This document shows positions 7,199 to 14,543 of a stretch of DNA of 20,178 nt, piece by piece. The notes beneath the pieces were generated by a model. The model ran no database searches, had not been told where the DNA came from, and saw nothing but the letters and a program-made list of their open reading frames with translations. This DNA is from JANOAR01 sp031411235 (lineage in GTDB: Bacteria > Verrucomicrobiota > Verrucomicrobiia > Verrucomicrobiales > Verrucomicrobiaceae), in the NCBI GenBank assembly GCA_031411235.1, contig JANOAR010000307.1, positions 1-20,178 on the forward strand. The letters run 5' to 3'. The position numbers and the translations under genes are program-made. Numbering within the stretch: position 1 is the stretch's first letter; every line of letters starts with the position of its first letter.

Positions 7199-8857
7199 TT
7201 ACTTCTCGAAGTCGAGCACGATGGGGGGCTGCTTGTCACCCGCGCGGCTGATGCGTAGGACGACGGATTTGTCGTCGCCCATGACCTTGGCGGCGGCGGT
7301 GGCTTCGGCGACGCTTTTCACGAGCTTGCTGTTGATGTTGTAGATCACGTCGCCTTCTTGCAGGCCGCTGCTGGCGGCGACGCTGTTGGGCTTGACGCTG
7401 ATGACGACGATGCCTGTGGCGTCGCCGGGGATGTCGTAGCGCTGGCGGTTGCCGGGGGTGAGGTCTTGGGCTTCGACGCCTTCGAGGATTTGGGCGGGGC
7501 CGTTGCTCTTGGGTTTGTCGGCTGCGTCTTTACCCGGCTGGGCATTGAGGTTGCCTCGGACAAGTTGGTCGTCGGTGGCGGCAGCGAGGGTGACGGTGAA
7601 GTTGCGTTTCACGCCGTCGCGGACGATTTCAAAGGTCATGGGCACACCGGGGCGTGTGGAGCCGACAATGCTCTTGAGCGTTGCGGGGCCATCAACGGCT
7701 TGGCCTGCGGCGGAGGTCACGACATCGCCGACTTCGATGCCGGCCTTTTGGGCGGGGAAGTCGGGCATGACGGTATCGACCATGACGCCACCTTCGTTTT
7801 CGAGGTTCCAGCGGCGTGCGAGGACTTCGTCCACTTCCTTCATGCCGATGCCGAGGACACCACGGGTGACCTTGCCGTCGTCGAGTAAATCTTCGACGAT
7901 ATCGAGAGCCATGTTGATGGGGATGGAGAAGCCGATGCCGCCGTTCATGCCTGTGCGGCTAAGGATGGCAGTGTTGATGCCGACGATGCGGCCCAGGGCG
8001 TCGAAGAGCGGACCGCCGGAGTTGCCTGGGTTGATGGAGGCATCGGTCTGGATGAAGTTTTCATAGCCAGTGATGCTCATGCCTTTGCGACCGAGGGCGC
8101 TGACGATGCCCTGGGAGACGGACTGGGATAGCTCCATGGGGCTGCCTGCGGCGAGAACGACGTCGCCGACGCGGAGCTTAGCGCTATCGCCCAGGGTGGC
8201 AAAGCTGAGGCCTGTGCGCTCGATTTTGATCACGGCGACATCGGTGCTGGGGTCTCTGCCGATGATGGTGGCGGGGTAACTTCTGGCATCGGCACCGACG
8301 GTGACTTCAAGCCGCGTGGACTCGGCGACGACGTGGTTGTTGGTGATGATGTAGCCGTCGGCGCTGATGATGACGCCGGAGCCCGTGCCTAGTTTTTGAT
8401 CGCGGGGGGAGCGCTTTTTGGGTGGCTGAGTGCGGCCACGGGGCTGCTGCTGTGGGTCATCTTGATTATCTTTTTGTGCGCCTTCGTCTTCGCCATTTGG
8501 GTCGAAGGGGTTGGCATTACCGCCGCCTGGAGGTAGGCCAAAGTAGCGACGCAGTTGTTCCTGCATCTCGGGCGGGAGCTGGCCGAAGCCGCCACGCCCG
8601 TGCTGGCCACCCACGCCGAGGCTTTGGTCGGGCTTGCCGTAGGAGGTGACGCGCACAACAGCAGGCAGCACTTTTTCCACCACGCTGGCGTAGCTCATCT
8701 GGAGGTGGCCATCGTTGGGCAAGGCGGTGTCGTCGCGTTTGAGTTTAGCGTGGAATTCAGCGGCGTTTACTTTGGCGGCCTCGGCGAAGGATGAGGGGCT
8801 GCTGCCGACGAGTGCCAAGCCGAGGGCTGTGCTTTTCAGGAGCGTATGGATTTTCAT
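7199..8857 (-). CDS. HtrA/DegP-family periplasmic serine protease with two PDZ domains
   Basis: This 552-residue protein degrades or refolds damaged envelope proteins. It begins with a Sec signal peptide (basic MKIHTLLK, then a hydrophobic stretch, cleavage near residues 25-28). A proline/glutamine/charge-rich linker of about 60 residues follows, then the trypsin-like domain with catalytic H175 (TNNHVV), D206 (STDVAV) and S280 (GNSGGP). Two PDZ domains follow, one at about 345-435 and one at the C terminus (GIVVISVKPNSVAASSGLQEGD region). Order and length match DegP/DegQ. The start at 8857 places the signal peptide at the N terminus; an ATG 57 bases upstream would add a non-homologous, proline-rich extension. 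A possible promoter lies at 8948-8976. All catalytic residues are present. Confidence 0.93.
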   Translation of the reverse strand: MKIHTLLKSTALGLALVGSSPSSFAEAAKVNAAEFHAKLKRDDTALPNDGHLQMSYASVVEKVLPAVVRVTSYGKPDQSLGVGGQHGRGGFGQLPPEMQEQLRRYFGLPPGGGNANPFDPNGEDEGAQKDNQDDPQQQPRGRTQPPKKRSPRDQKLGTGSGVIISADGYIITNNHVVAESTRLEVTVGADARSYPATIIGRDPSTDVAVIKIERTGLSFATLGDSAKLRVGDVVLAAGSPMELSQSVSQGIVSALGRKGMSITGYENFIQTDASINPGNSGGPLFDALGRIVGINTAILSRTGMNGGIGFSIPINMALDIVEDLLDDGKVTRGVLGIGMKEVDEVLARRWNLENEGGVMVDTVMPDFPAQKAGIEVGDVVTSAAGQAVDGPATLKSIVGSTRPGVPMTFEIVRDGVKRNFTVTLAAATDDQLVRGNLNAQPGKDAADKPKSNGPAQILEGVEAQDLTPGNRQRYDIPGDATGIVVISVKPNSVAASSGLQEGDVIYNINSKLVKSVAEATAAAKVMGDDKSVVLRISRAGDKQPPIVLDFEK

Positions 8858-8947
8858 GGTCTTTGTATGGGGCTTAATGGGGGTTGGGGGCTTTGCCTTG
8901 GCCGTTTGGGACAAGGGGTTGCTAAGACTGGAAGCGGACAGCGTGGT

Positions 8948-8976
8948 TTTTTATGGAGTGCTATCTTTTCTGTTAA
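8948..8976 (-). promoter_or_regulatory. Possible sigma-70 promoter for the htrA-like gene
   Basis: On the minus strand TTAACA (8971-8976) is followed after 17 bases by TAAAAA (8948-8953). The -35 box matches the consensus at five of six positions and the -10 box at four. It would give a leader of about 85 bases. Confidence 0.35.
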
Positions 8977-9072
8977 CGTCACCGACGGCGAATTTTCCGT
9001 CTGTGGTGAGGATTTGTTGCTGGAGAAATCTCAGCGGGTGTGGAGAGCCGTGCAATGAGTCCGCACAAAAGA

Positions 9073-9101
9073 TTGCACCTCGCGCCTCGGCCTCGTAATA
9101 T
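9073..9101 (+). promoter_or_regulatory. Sigma-70-like promoter for the cytochrome-like gene
   Basis: TTGCAC (9073-9078) and TAATAT (9096-9101) are separated by exactly 17 bases. The predicted start of transcription is about 28 bases before the ATG at 9136. This is the best promoter-like match I found in the window. Confidence 0.5.
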
Positions 9102-9135
9102 CTGCGGCGAAAATTCGCCCAGCCATCCTTATCTT

Positions 9136-9714
9136 ATGATCGTCACCCGCCGCTCTACCCTTTCTCTCGTTGCAGTCGTATCCGGCCTCGCCGCGTCCGT
9201 TGCCCAAGCCACCGACTTTGCCAAGCAGGTCTATCCCATCCTCAATTCAAAATGTGCCGAATGTCACAGTGAGAAGAAGGGGAAAACCAAGGGAGACTTC
9301 GCCATCGACCGAAAGGAAGACATGGCCAAGCAAGTGAAGGCAGGTGCGCCAGAGAAGAGCAGTCTTATCATCTCAGTTTCATTGCCCAGTGACGATGAAG
9401 ACGTGATGCCGCCGAAAGGCAAGAATCGACTGACGGCGGCGGAACTGACCACGCTGAAGGCTTGGATCACCGAGGGTGCGAGCTTCGAGGCGGGTGGAGG
9501 CACACCGCCTGCGGCTCCTGCCGTGGCAGGCGCTGCTGCGGGTGGGGTGATGACCTGGACCAACACAGCAGGCAAGCCTCTACAAGCAGAGTTCGACCGC
9601 ATGGAAGGCGATGCTGTGGTGCTGAAAACAGCCGATGGCCAATATTACAAAGTGCCCCTCGCGAACCTCTCGGCGGAAAGCCAGGCACAGGCGAAGAAGT
9701 CCGGCGGGATGTGA
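9136..9714 (+). CDS. Secreted planctomycete-type cytochrome c domain protein with SHD1-like C terminus
   Basis: This 192-residue exported protein has a signal peptide (MIVTRRSTLSLVAVVSG, cleaved near AQA-TD). A short cytochrome-c-like domain follows, with the heme-binding motif CAECH at residues 40-44 and a likely distal methionine, M91, in DVMPPKG. A glycine/alanine/proline linker (about 115-135) leads to a C-terminal segment (WTNTAGKPLQAEFDRMEGD, then VLKTADGQYYKVPLANLS) resembling the SHD1 domain, a small all-beta module common in PVC bacteria. The cytochrome part matches PSCyt1, which in larger proteins sits beside PSD1 domains. Here it stands alone, so it may be an electron carrier or a surface protein of unknown role. 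The start at 9136 is preferred because the signal peptide begins there. Confidence 0.82.
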   Translation: MIVTRRSTLSLVAVVSGLAASVAQATDFAKQVYPILNSKCAECHSEKKGKTKGDFAIDRKEDMAKQVKAGAPEKSSLIISVSLPSDDEDVMPPKGKNRLTAAELTTLKAWITEGASFEAGGGTPPAAPAVAGAAAGGVMTWTNTAGKPLQAEFDRMEGDAVVLKTADGQYYKVPLANLSAESQAQAKKSGGM

Positions 9715-9741
9715 GGCTGTTTGGCTTGATCGTGCCCAGGG

Positions 9742-9770
9742 TTGACGCGTTTCATCAGCGCGGCTATGCA
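9742..9770 (+). promoter_or_regulatory. Possible promoter for gapA
   Basis: TTGACG (9742-9747) matches the -35 consensus at five of six positions. After 17 bases comes TATGCA (9765-9770), a weak -10 box with three matches. It would give a leader of about 60 bases. Only the -35 box is convincing. Confidence 0.35.
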
Positions 9771-9838
9771 TCGCGCCCCTCGCGTGGACGCATTGTTCTT
9801 GCATGGGATTTTCAAACCTCACTCCTCCTCACTAAAAG

Positions 9839-10888
9839 ATGATCAAGATCGGTATCAATGGTTTCGGGCGCATCGGGCGTCTCGTGTTTCGCGCAATCTG
9901 TGACCAGGGCCTCCTGGGCAAAGAAATCGAAGTGGTCGCGGTGAACGACCTCGTCCCTGCTGACAACCTCGCCTACCTCGTGAAGTACGACTCCACGCAA
10001 GGCCGCGCCAAGGAGGAAGTCTATTCCAAGAAGAGCAGCCCCGATGTTAAAGAAGACGATGTGCTGGTGGTCGATGGCCATGAAATCAAGTGCCTCGCCG
10101 TGCGCGAAGGCCCCACTGCCCTGCCCTGGAAGGCACTGGGCGTGGACATCGTGATCGAGGCCACGGGCCTCTTCACCGACGCTGCCAAGGCTCGCGGCCA
10201 CATCACCGCCGGTGCCAAGAAAGTCATCATCTCCGCCCCCGGCAAGGATGAAGACATCACCATCGTCATGGGAGTGAACCATGAAAAGTATGATGCGGCC
10301 AATCACCACATCATCAGCAACGCAAGCTGCACGACCAACTGCCTTGCTCCCGTCGTCCACGTTTTGCTCAAAGAAGGCTTCGGTATCGAGGAAGGCCTCA
10401 TGACCACCATCCACAGCTACACCGCCACGCAGAAGACTGTGGACGGCCCCAGCGCCAAAGATTGGAAAGGTGGCCGCAGCGCCGCTATCAATATCATCCC
10501 CAGTGGCACTGGTGCCGCTAGAGCCGTGGGCCTCGCGATTCCTGAAGTGAAAGGCAAGCTCACCGGCATGTCCTTCCGCGTGCCGACACCGACTGTCTCC
10601 GTGGTCGATCTCACCGTGAAAACCGTGAAGGAAACCAGCTACGCCGAGATCTCCGCCGCCATGAAGAAGGCCAGCGAGACCTACATGAAAGGCATCCTCG
10701 CCTGGACTGCCGACGAAGTGGTGAGCAGTGACTTCATCCACGACCCAAGCAGCTCGATTTTCGACTCGGGCTCAGGCATCGAGTTGAACAGCCGCTTCTT
10801 CAAGCTGGTGAGCTGGTATGACAACGAGTGGGGCTACTCCAATCGCGTCGTTGACCTTGTGAAGTACATCGTCAGCAAGGGCGTGTAA
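9839..10888 (+). CDS. gapA: Glyceraldehyde-3-phosphate dehydrogenase (type I)
   Basis: This 349-residue cytosolic enzyme oxidises and phosphorylates glyceraldehyde-3-phosphate to 1,3-bisphosphoglycerate in glycolysis, and works in reverse in gluconeogenesis. The N-terminal NAD-binding motif INGFGRIGR is at residues 6-14. The catalytic cysteine C164 lies in SNASCTTNC, and the histidine H192 in TTIHSYTATQ activates it. The C-terminal WYDNEWGYSNR is typical of the family. It is slightly longer than the usual 330-337 residues, with extra residues in the N-terminal NAD domain. The start is fixed by the conserved N terminus. A possible promoter precedes it and a strong terminator follows 22 bases after the stop, so it is probably transcribed alone. 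Confidence 0.97.
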   Translation: MIKIGINGFGRIGRLVFRAICDQGLLGKEIEVVAVNDLVPADNLAYLVKYDSTQGRAKEEVYSKKSSPDVKEDDVLVVDGHEIKCLAVREGPTALPWKALGVDIVIEATGLFTDAAKARGHITAGAKKVIISAPGKDEDITIVMGVNHEKYDAANHHIISNASCTTNCLAPVVHVLLKEGFGIEEGLMTTIHSYTATQKTVDGPSAKDWKGGRSAAINIIPSGTGAARAVGLAIPEVKGKLTGMSFRVPTPTVSVVDLTVKTVKETSYAEISAAMKKASETYMKGILAWTADEVVSSDFIHDPSSSIFDSGSGIELNSRFFKLVSWYDNEWGYSNRVVDLVKYIVSKGV

Positions 10889-10909
10889 CGCTCTGACTAC
10901 TTGCCTTCC

Positions 10910-10949
10910 AAAACGCCGACATGAGCCTGTGCTTGTGTCGGCGTTTTTT
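10910..10949. terminator. Strong bidirectional intrinsic terminator after gapA
   Basis: AAAACGCCGACA (10910-10921) pairs perfectly over 12 bases with TGTCGGCGTTTT (10936-10947) around a 14-base loop. Six T residues end the + strand (10944-10949), and the A-run at 10910-10913 gives a U-tail on the other strand. It can therefore stop both gapA and transcription arriving from the secretin gene. Confidence 0.9.
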
Positions 10950-11045
10950 GTGGGTGCCAGCCAGGGTGGACGAACAGTATGCACATCCTTCATCCCGAAC
11001 GCCGTGCTCGTGGTGCTACTGCGGCGAGAGTCTTTGGCGACTCTG

Positions 11046-13511
11046 TTATCGAGCCCCGACAGACGCGGTGTTCACTCGGCTGCCTGAGGGGTCGATGACA
11101 TGCACGGTGACGAAGAAGAGCACGGCTTGTTTTTCGACCTTGCTGATCTTGCTCTGAAACATGCGGCCCAATAGGGGGATGTTGCCGAGCACAGGGACGC
11201 TATCCGCAATGTCTGTGCGACGCTCTTCCACCAAGCCGCCGATGACCACGGTACTGCCATCCCAAACGTTGACGGCGGTCGTCATACCCGATTTACGGAA
11301 AATGGGCTGGAGCACGGGATTGTCCACAATGTAGGATGTACCAGGTATCAACTGGAAGCCGAGGAGAGGATCGAGTGTCACGGAGTCGATGGAATTGCGG
11401 ATGTCAGAGCCGTAATCTACGAACCCCTCGAATTCAGTCAGCGATGGCGTTAACGCGACTTCAACCATGCGGCCATCGGCAGAAATCACGGGTTCGACTT
11501 CGAGAATCGTACCCAGCTCACGGACTTCAAAGGCGGTAGGAGTCGTTGGGGTGACGGGGCCAGAGTTGTTGGAGAAGCTATTTGCGGCACCAGTGGCGAG
11601 GACGCTGGTGTACTGTGTGTTTCCAGTGGATTGTGGAATTTCCGGCGGATCAAATTCAGTGGGGTAAGGGAACTCGCGAACGCTTCTGATGGAGGCTTTC
11701 TGCCCACTCTTGACGACCACGGAGGGGTTGGTCACAACATCGGTTGATTTTGATTGCTTCAACGCGGTCAAACTCAAGGCAATTTGCGGATCGGTGTAAA
11801 CGCCGAGCAATGAAAACTGCGAAGGCGAGACGGAATTGAGGCTTGGTGTTTCTTGTCCTTTGGCAAGCGCCAGTAACCCATCCACTCCAGGTTTGCCAAG
11901 GATGGCTCCTGAGCCTCTGAGGCCAGATGTGACGGCTGTTAAGCCTGCTCCAGCCACATCGGCCTGGCCTCCTCCGGCAAAAAATACGCGATCCAGGCCG
12001 GGTAGATTGGCCTGCCCAACGGAGAGGGCGGCACCCATTTCATTGAACATGTCTTGTTTGACCTGCATTATTTTTACGGAGATGACGACCTGTTTGGGGG
12101 CCGATTTGAGGGCCTCTTCGGTGAGCTGGTCGATGAGGTCGATATTCGCGGCGGTGTTGCGGACGATGAGGGTGCTGGTGGAAGCGGAATAACTTGCGGA
12201 GGCTCCTTCACCAAAGGTGATGCCTCGGCTTTCGAGAAATTCTTTGGCCCCCATGCGCCGGACGGTGAGGGTGGAGGTGCCTGCGGCGGGGGCTGTGGCG
12301 AACGGGTCTGCTGGGGCTGCGCCCGGTGCGCCGGGGCCAGTCTCGGCGGTCTGGATGAAGTCGGGCGGTACGCGGTAAGTCTTGCTGATGAGGTTGGTCG
12401 ATTTCTCGCTGAGGGAGACGATGTTCACGGCGTGTTCTTCGACGCGGAAGGTGGCTCCTGCCATCTCGGTGGCATAGCGGAGCACTTCTTCCAGGGGCAC
12501 GTCCTGGAGATTCAATGAGAGGGTGCGGCTGCGGACATCGTCGGCGGCTTTGATGACGAAGCCGACACCCTTGCCTTCGGGATCCACGTCCTTGCTGGTG
12601 ATGCGTAGGTACTCGATGACTTCATCGAGGGTGGCAGCGGTAAACTCCACGCGTGGGAGGCGCAGGGTGCGCAGTTTTGCCTGGAGCCTCTCACGACCTC
12701 CTCGCATGGCGAAGCTCGCGGCAGCAGCAGTATCGGCGGTGCCTTTGAGCAGTGCATTGAGGTCGGCTGGCGGCAGGGTGTCTTCCCATTGGCTGTTGAC
12801 GCCGTTGAGCATTTTGGCGCGGGTGTGATCGCGTGCTGCAGTGAAGTACTTGTCCCGCTGCTGTTGGATACGCTCCATGGCGCGGCGTGCAGCAGCGTTG
12901 TGGGGGTCGAGGCGGAGGACTTCGCTGAAGGTGGCGTTGGCTTTGTCATACTGGCCGAGGTTGATGGCGGAGTCGCCATAGACCAGCAGTTGGGTGACTT
13001 TGGCGACGCGCTCGGTGTGCGCGGGCGTGAGGGCTGGGGGATAACGGTCGGGGTCGGCGGCTTGCTTTTGTAGCTTTTTGGCTGCTGCGTTGGTGGGATC
13101 GACGCTGGCTTGGAGAATGCTGTCGATGACTTCGAGGGCTTCCTTGCGACGGCCTTCATTGAGCATCTGCTGTGCCCAGGCGAGGGCGGCATCCGCGTAG
13201 GCAGCGCGAGCGGCGGTACGCATGGGCTCGGCAATGGGGGAGAGCGGAAGACTTTGGTAGGTGGCGAGAATACTGCGGGCAGCTTCGTCATTTTTGCCTG
13301 CTTGGCGGAGCATTGCGGCCTCGGCGAGCTGGGTTTGGGCTAGGTTGACGATGGCTTCACGGCGCTGGATTTCACGGTTGGTGATGGCTTCGAGGCTGCT
13401 ATCTGCGGCGAGCGCGATGCTGCTGTATGAAACAAGGGCGGAGGTGATGACCATGCCAATGGCGACGGCGAGTCGTGCGGCGATGTGTTTCTCTAATGCA
13501 AAGTATCCCAT
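11046..13511 (-). CDS. Amuc_1098-family type IV pilus secretin (PilQ/GspD-like)
   Basis: This 821-residue protein should form the outer-membrane gate of a type IV pilus or related secretion system. A signal peptide (cleavage after IALAA, near residue 36) precedes an alpha-helical TPR-like region (about 40-270). Two N-type ring domains follow, the first with LDEVIEYLRI and VPLEEVLRYATEMAG, the second with ASYSASTSTLIVRNT and IDQLTEEAL. The secretin beta-domain fills the C-terminal 340 residues, with VVIGGLVEER and the signature VPVLGNIPLLGRMF at 772-785. This architecture matches the Amuc_1098 family of Verrucomicrobiota. Its gene lies downstream of nrdR and the HIT gene, apart from the pilus genes that accompany it in Akkermansia; none is in this window. 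A small stem (11027-11032 with 11039-11044) follows the stop. Confidence 0.9.
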   Translation of the reverse strand: MGYFALEKHIAARLAVAIGMVITSALVSYSSIALAADSSLEAITNREIQRREAIVNLAQTQLAEAAMLRQAGKNDEAARSILATYQSLPLSPIAEPMRTAARAAYADAALAWAQQMLNEGRRKEALEVIDSILQASVDPTNAAAKKLQKQAADPDRYPPALTPAHTERVAKVTQLLVYGDSAINLGQYDKANATFSEVLRLDPHNAAARRAMERIQQQRDKYFTAARDHTRAKMLNGVNSQWEDTLPPADLNALLKGTADTAAAASFAMRGGRERLQAKLRTLRLPRVEFTAATLDEVIEYLRITSKDVDPEGKGVGFVIKAADDVRSRTLSLNLQDVPLEEVLRYATEMAGATFRVEEHAVNIVSLSEKSTNLISKTYRVPPDFIQTAETGPGAPGAAPADPFATAPAAGTSTLTVRRMGAKEFLESRGITFGEGASASYSASTSTLIVRNTAANIDLIDQLTEEALKSAPKQVVISVKIMQVKQDMFNEMGAALSVGQANLPGLDRVFFAGGGQADVAGAGLTAVTSGLRGSGAILGKPGVDGLLALAKGQETPSLNSVSPSQFSLLGVYTDPQIALSLTALKQSKSTDVVTNPSVVVKSGQKASIRSVREFPYPTEFDPPEIPQSTGNTQYTSVLATGAANSFSNNSGPVTPTTPTAFEVRELGTILEVEPVISADGRMVEVALTPSLTEFEGFVDYGSDIRNSIDSVTLDPLLGFQLIPGTSYIVDNPVLQPIFRKSGMTTAVNVWDGSTVVIGGLVEERRTDIADSVPVLGNIPLLGRMFQSKISKVEKQAVLFFVTVHVIDPSGSRVNTASVGAR

Positions 13512-13590
13512 GTGAAGTCGGCGGTTTTATCAGCAATTGCGGTGCAGCCCAAGCCTTTTCTTTTGCGGCGTGGGTGGTCTTTGGCCTTGG

Positions 13591-13947
13591 CTAGCCTGGA
13601 GGCCAGGCGAGGGGGCGGCCAGCGAGGAGGTGTATGTGCAGGTGCGGGACGGCTTCGCCGGCGTCCTGGCCGTTGTTGATGATGAGGCGAAAGCCTTTGC
13701 TGCGCTCGTTGACGCCGAGCTTCTCGGCGACGGCTCTGGCGGCTAGGAGTAGGGCTCCGAGCTGGGCCTGATCCTCGACGACGGCTTCGCCGACGCGGGG
13801 AATGAGCTTTTTGGGCACGACTAAAATATGGATGGGGGCCTGGGGGCTGATGTCGCGAAAGGCGAGGCACTGGGCGTCCTCGAAGACAATGTCGGCAGGT
13901 ATCTCGCGGGCGATGATTTTTTCAAACAGAGTCTTGTTGGCGCTCAT
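13591..13947 (-). CDS. HIT-family nucleotide-binding protein (HINT-like)
   Basis: This 118-residue protein has the histidine triad HLHIHLL (H102, H104, H106). By family homology H104 attacks the alpha-phosphate of adenosine phosphoramidates or similar nucleotides. The N terminus (TLFEKIIAREIPADIVFED) and HILVVPKK are typical of Hint/PKCI proteins. Length is normal. It starts 23 bases after the nrdR stop and ends 79 bases before the secretin gene, so it probably shares a transcript with both. The physiological substrate is not known for most bacterial members. Confidence 0.93.
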   Translation of the reverse strand: MSANKTLFEKIIAREIPADIVFEDAQCLAFRDISPQAPIHILVVPKKLIPRVGEAVVEDQAQLGALLLAARAVAEKLGVNERSKGFRLIINNGQDAGEAVPHLHIHLLAGRPLAWPPG

Positions 13948-13970
13948 GGGACAAGGGAGGGAAGGCAGAA

Positions 13971-14462
13971 TTATTTGCGGAAGAGTTCTTGCTGGCCCGT
14001 CTCGCGGAAGCCTCGATTGCCGAGGGAATTGATCTCGCTAATGAATTCGCCGACGTCTTCAAACTGTCGATAAACCGAGGCGTAGCGGACATAGGCGACG
14101 TGGTCGATTTCTTCGAGCCGCCGCATGACTTTGGCACCGATGACGGAGGAGGGGATTTCTCGGTAGCCTTCCTCTTCTAGTTCGGTGGCGATCTGATCCA
14201 CAGCGCGTTCGAGTTCTTCTATTTTGACGGGGCGCTTTTCACAGGCTTTGCGGATGCCGCCAAAGAGCTTGTCGCGGTTGAAGGGTTCGCGTGCGCCGTT
14301 GGCTTTGACGACGCGTAGTTCTTCGCGCTCCACTTCCTCGTACGTGGTGAAGCGAAAGGTGCAGCGCAGGCACTCGCGGCGTCGGCGGATCGCGTGCCCT
14401 TCCCTCGCCTCGCGGGAGTCGATGACACGGTCTTGGGAGCTTCCGCACTTGGGGCAACGCAT
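13971..14462 (-). CDS. nrdR: Transcriptional repressor NrdR
   Basis: NrdR represses ribonucleotide reductase genes in response to ATP and dATP levels. The 163-residue protein has its zinc ribbon in C3, C6, C31 and C34 (MRCPKCGSSQDRVIDSR, then ECLRC), followed by an ATP-cone domain (about 46-136) with VVKANGAREPFNRDKL and VAYVRYASVYRQF. Length is typical. It acts by binding NrdR boxes in front of nrd promoters; no nrd gene or NrdR box is visible here. It lies 81 bases downstream of the L,D-transpeptidase gene and 23 bases upstream of the HIT gene on the same strand. Confidence 0.97.
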   Translation of the reverse strand: MRCPKCGSSQDRVIDSREAREGHAIRRRRECLRCTFRFTTYEEVEREELRVVKANGAREPFNRDKLFGGIRKACEKRPVKIEELERAVDQIATELEEEGYREIPSSVIGAKVMRRLEEIDHVAYVRYASVYRQFEDVGEFISEINSLGNRGFRETGQQELFRK

Positions 14463-14503
14463 GGAAAAGGGGCGCTACTGTGCCATGCGGGCGTGGGATG
14501 ACA

Positions 14504-14533
14504 AATGCGGAATGCCGAATGACGAAATCGGCA
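14504..14533 (-). repeat. Degenerate heptamer repeat with hairpin between the L,D-transpeptidase and nrdR genes
   Basis: On the + strand four seven-base units follow each other: AATGCGG, AATGCCG, AATGACG and AAATCGG (14504-14531). Within them TGCCGA (14513-14518) pairs with TCGGCA (14528-14533). Similar short-period spacer sequences occur in many draft genomes as I recall, but I cannot check. No T-run follows, so it is not a clear terminator. Confidence 0.45.
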
Positions 14534-14543
14534 GTGCCACGGT

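Noticed and set aside
6994..7239. Upstream extension of the FAD oxidoreductase to 7239
   Set aside because: It overlaps the htrA-like 3' end and the hairpin, and the Rossmann motif already begins at the 6993 start.
7199..8914. Longer htrA start at 8914
   Set aside because: It would place a non-homologous extension of 19 residues ahead of a clear signal peptide starting at 8857.
9812..10741. Long open frame antisense to gapA
   Set aside because: The gapA frame is conserved throughout, so the opposite frame is a shadow with an atypical His/Gly/Asp-rich translation.
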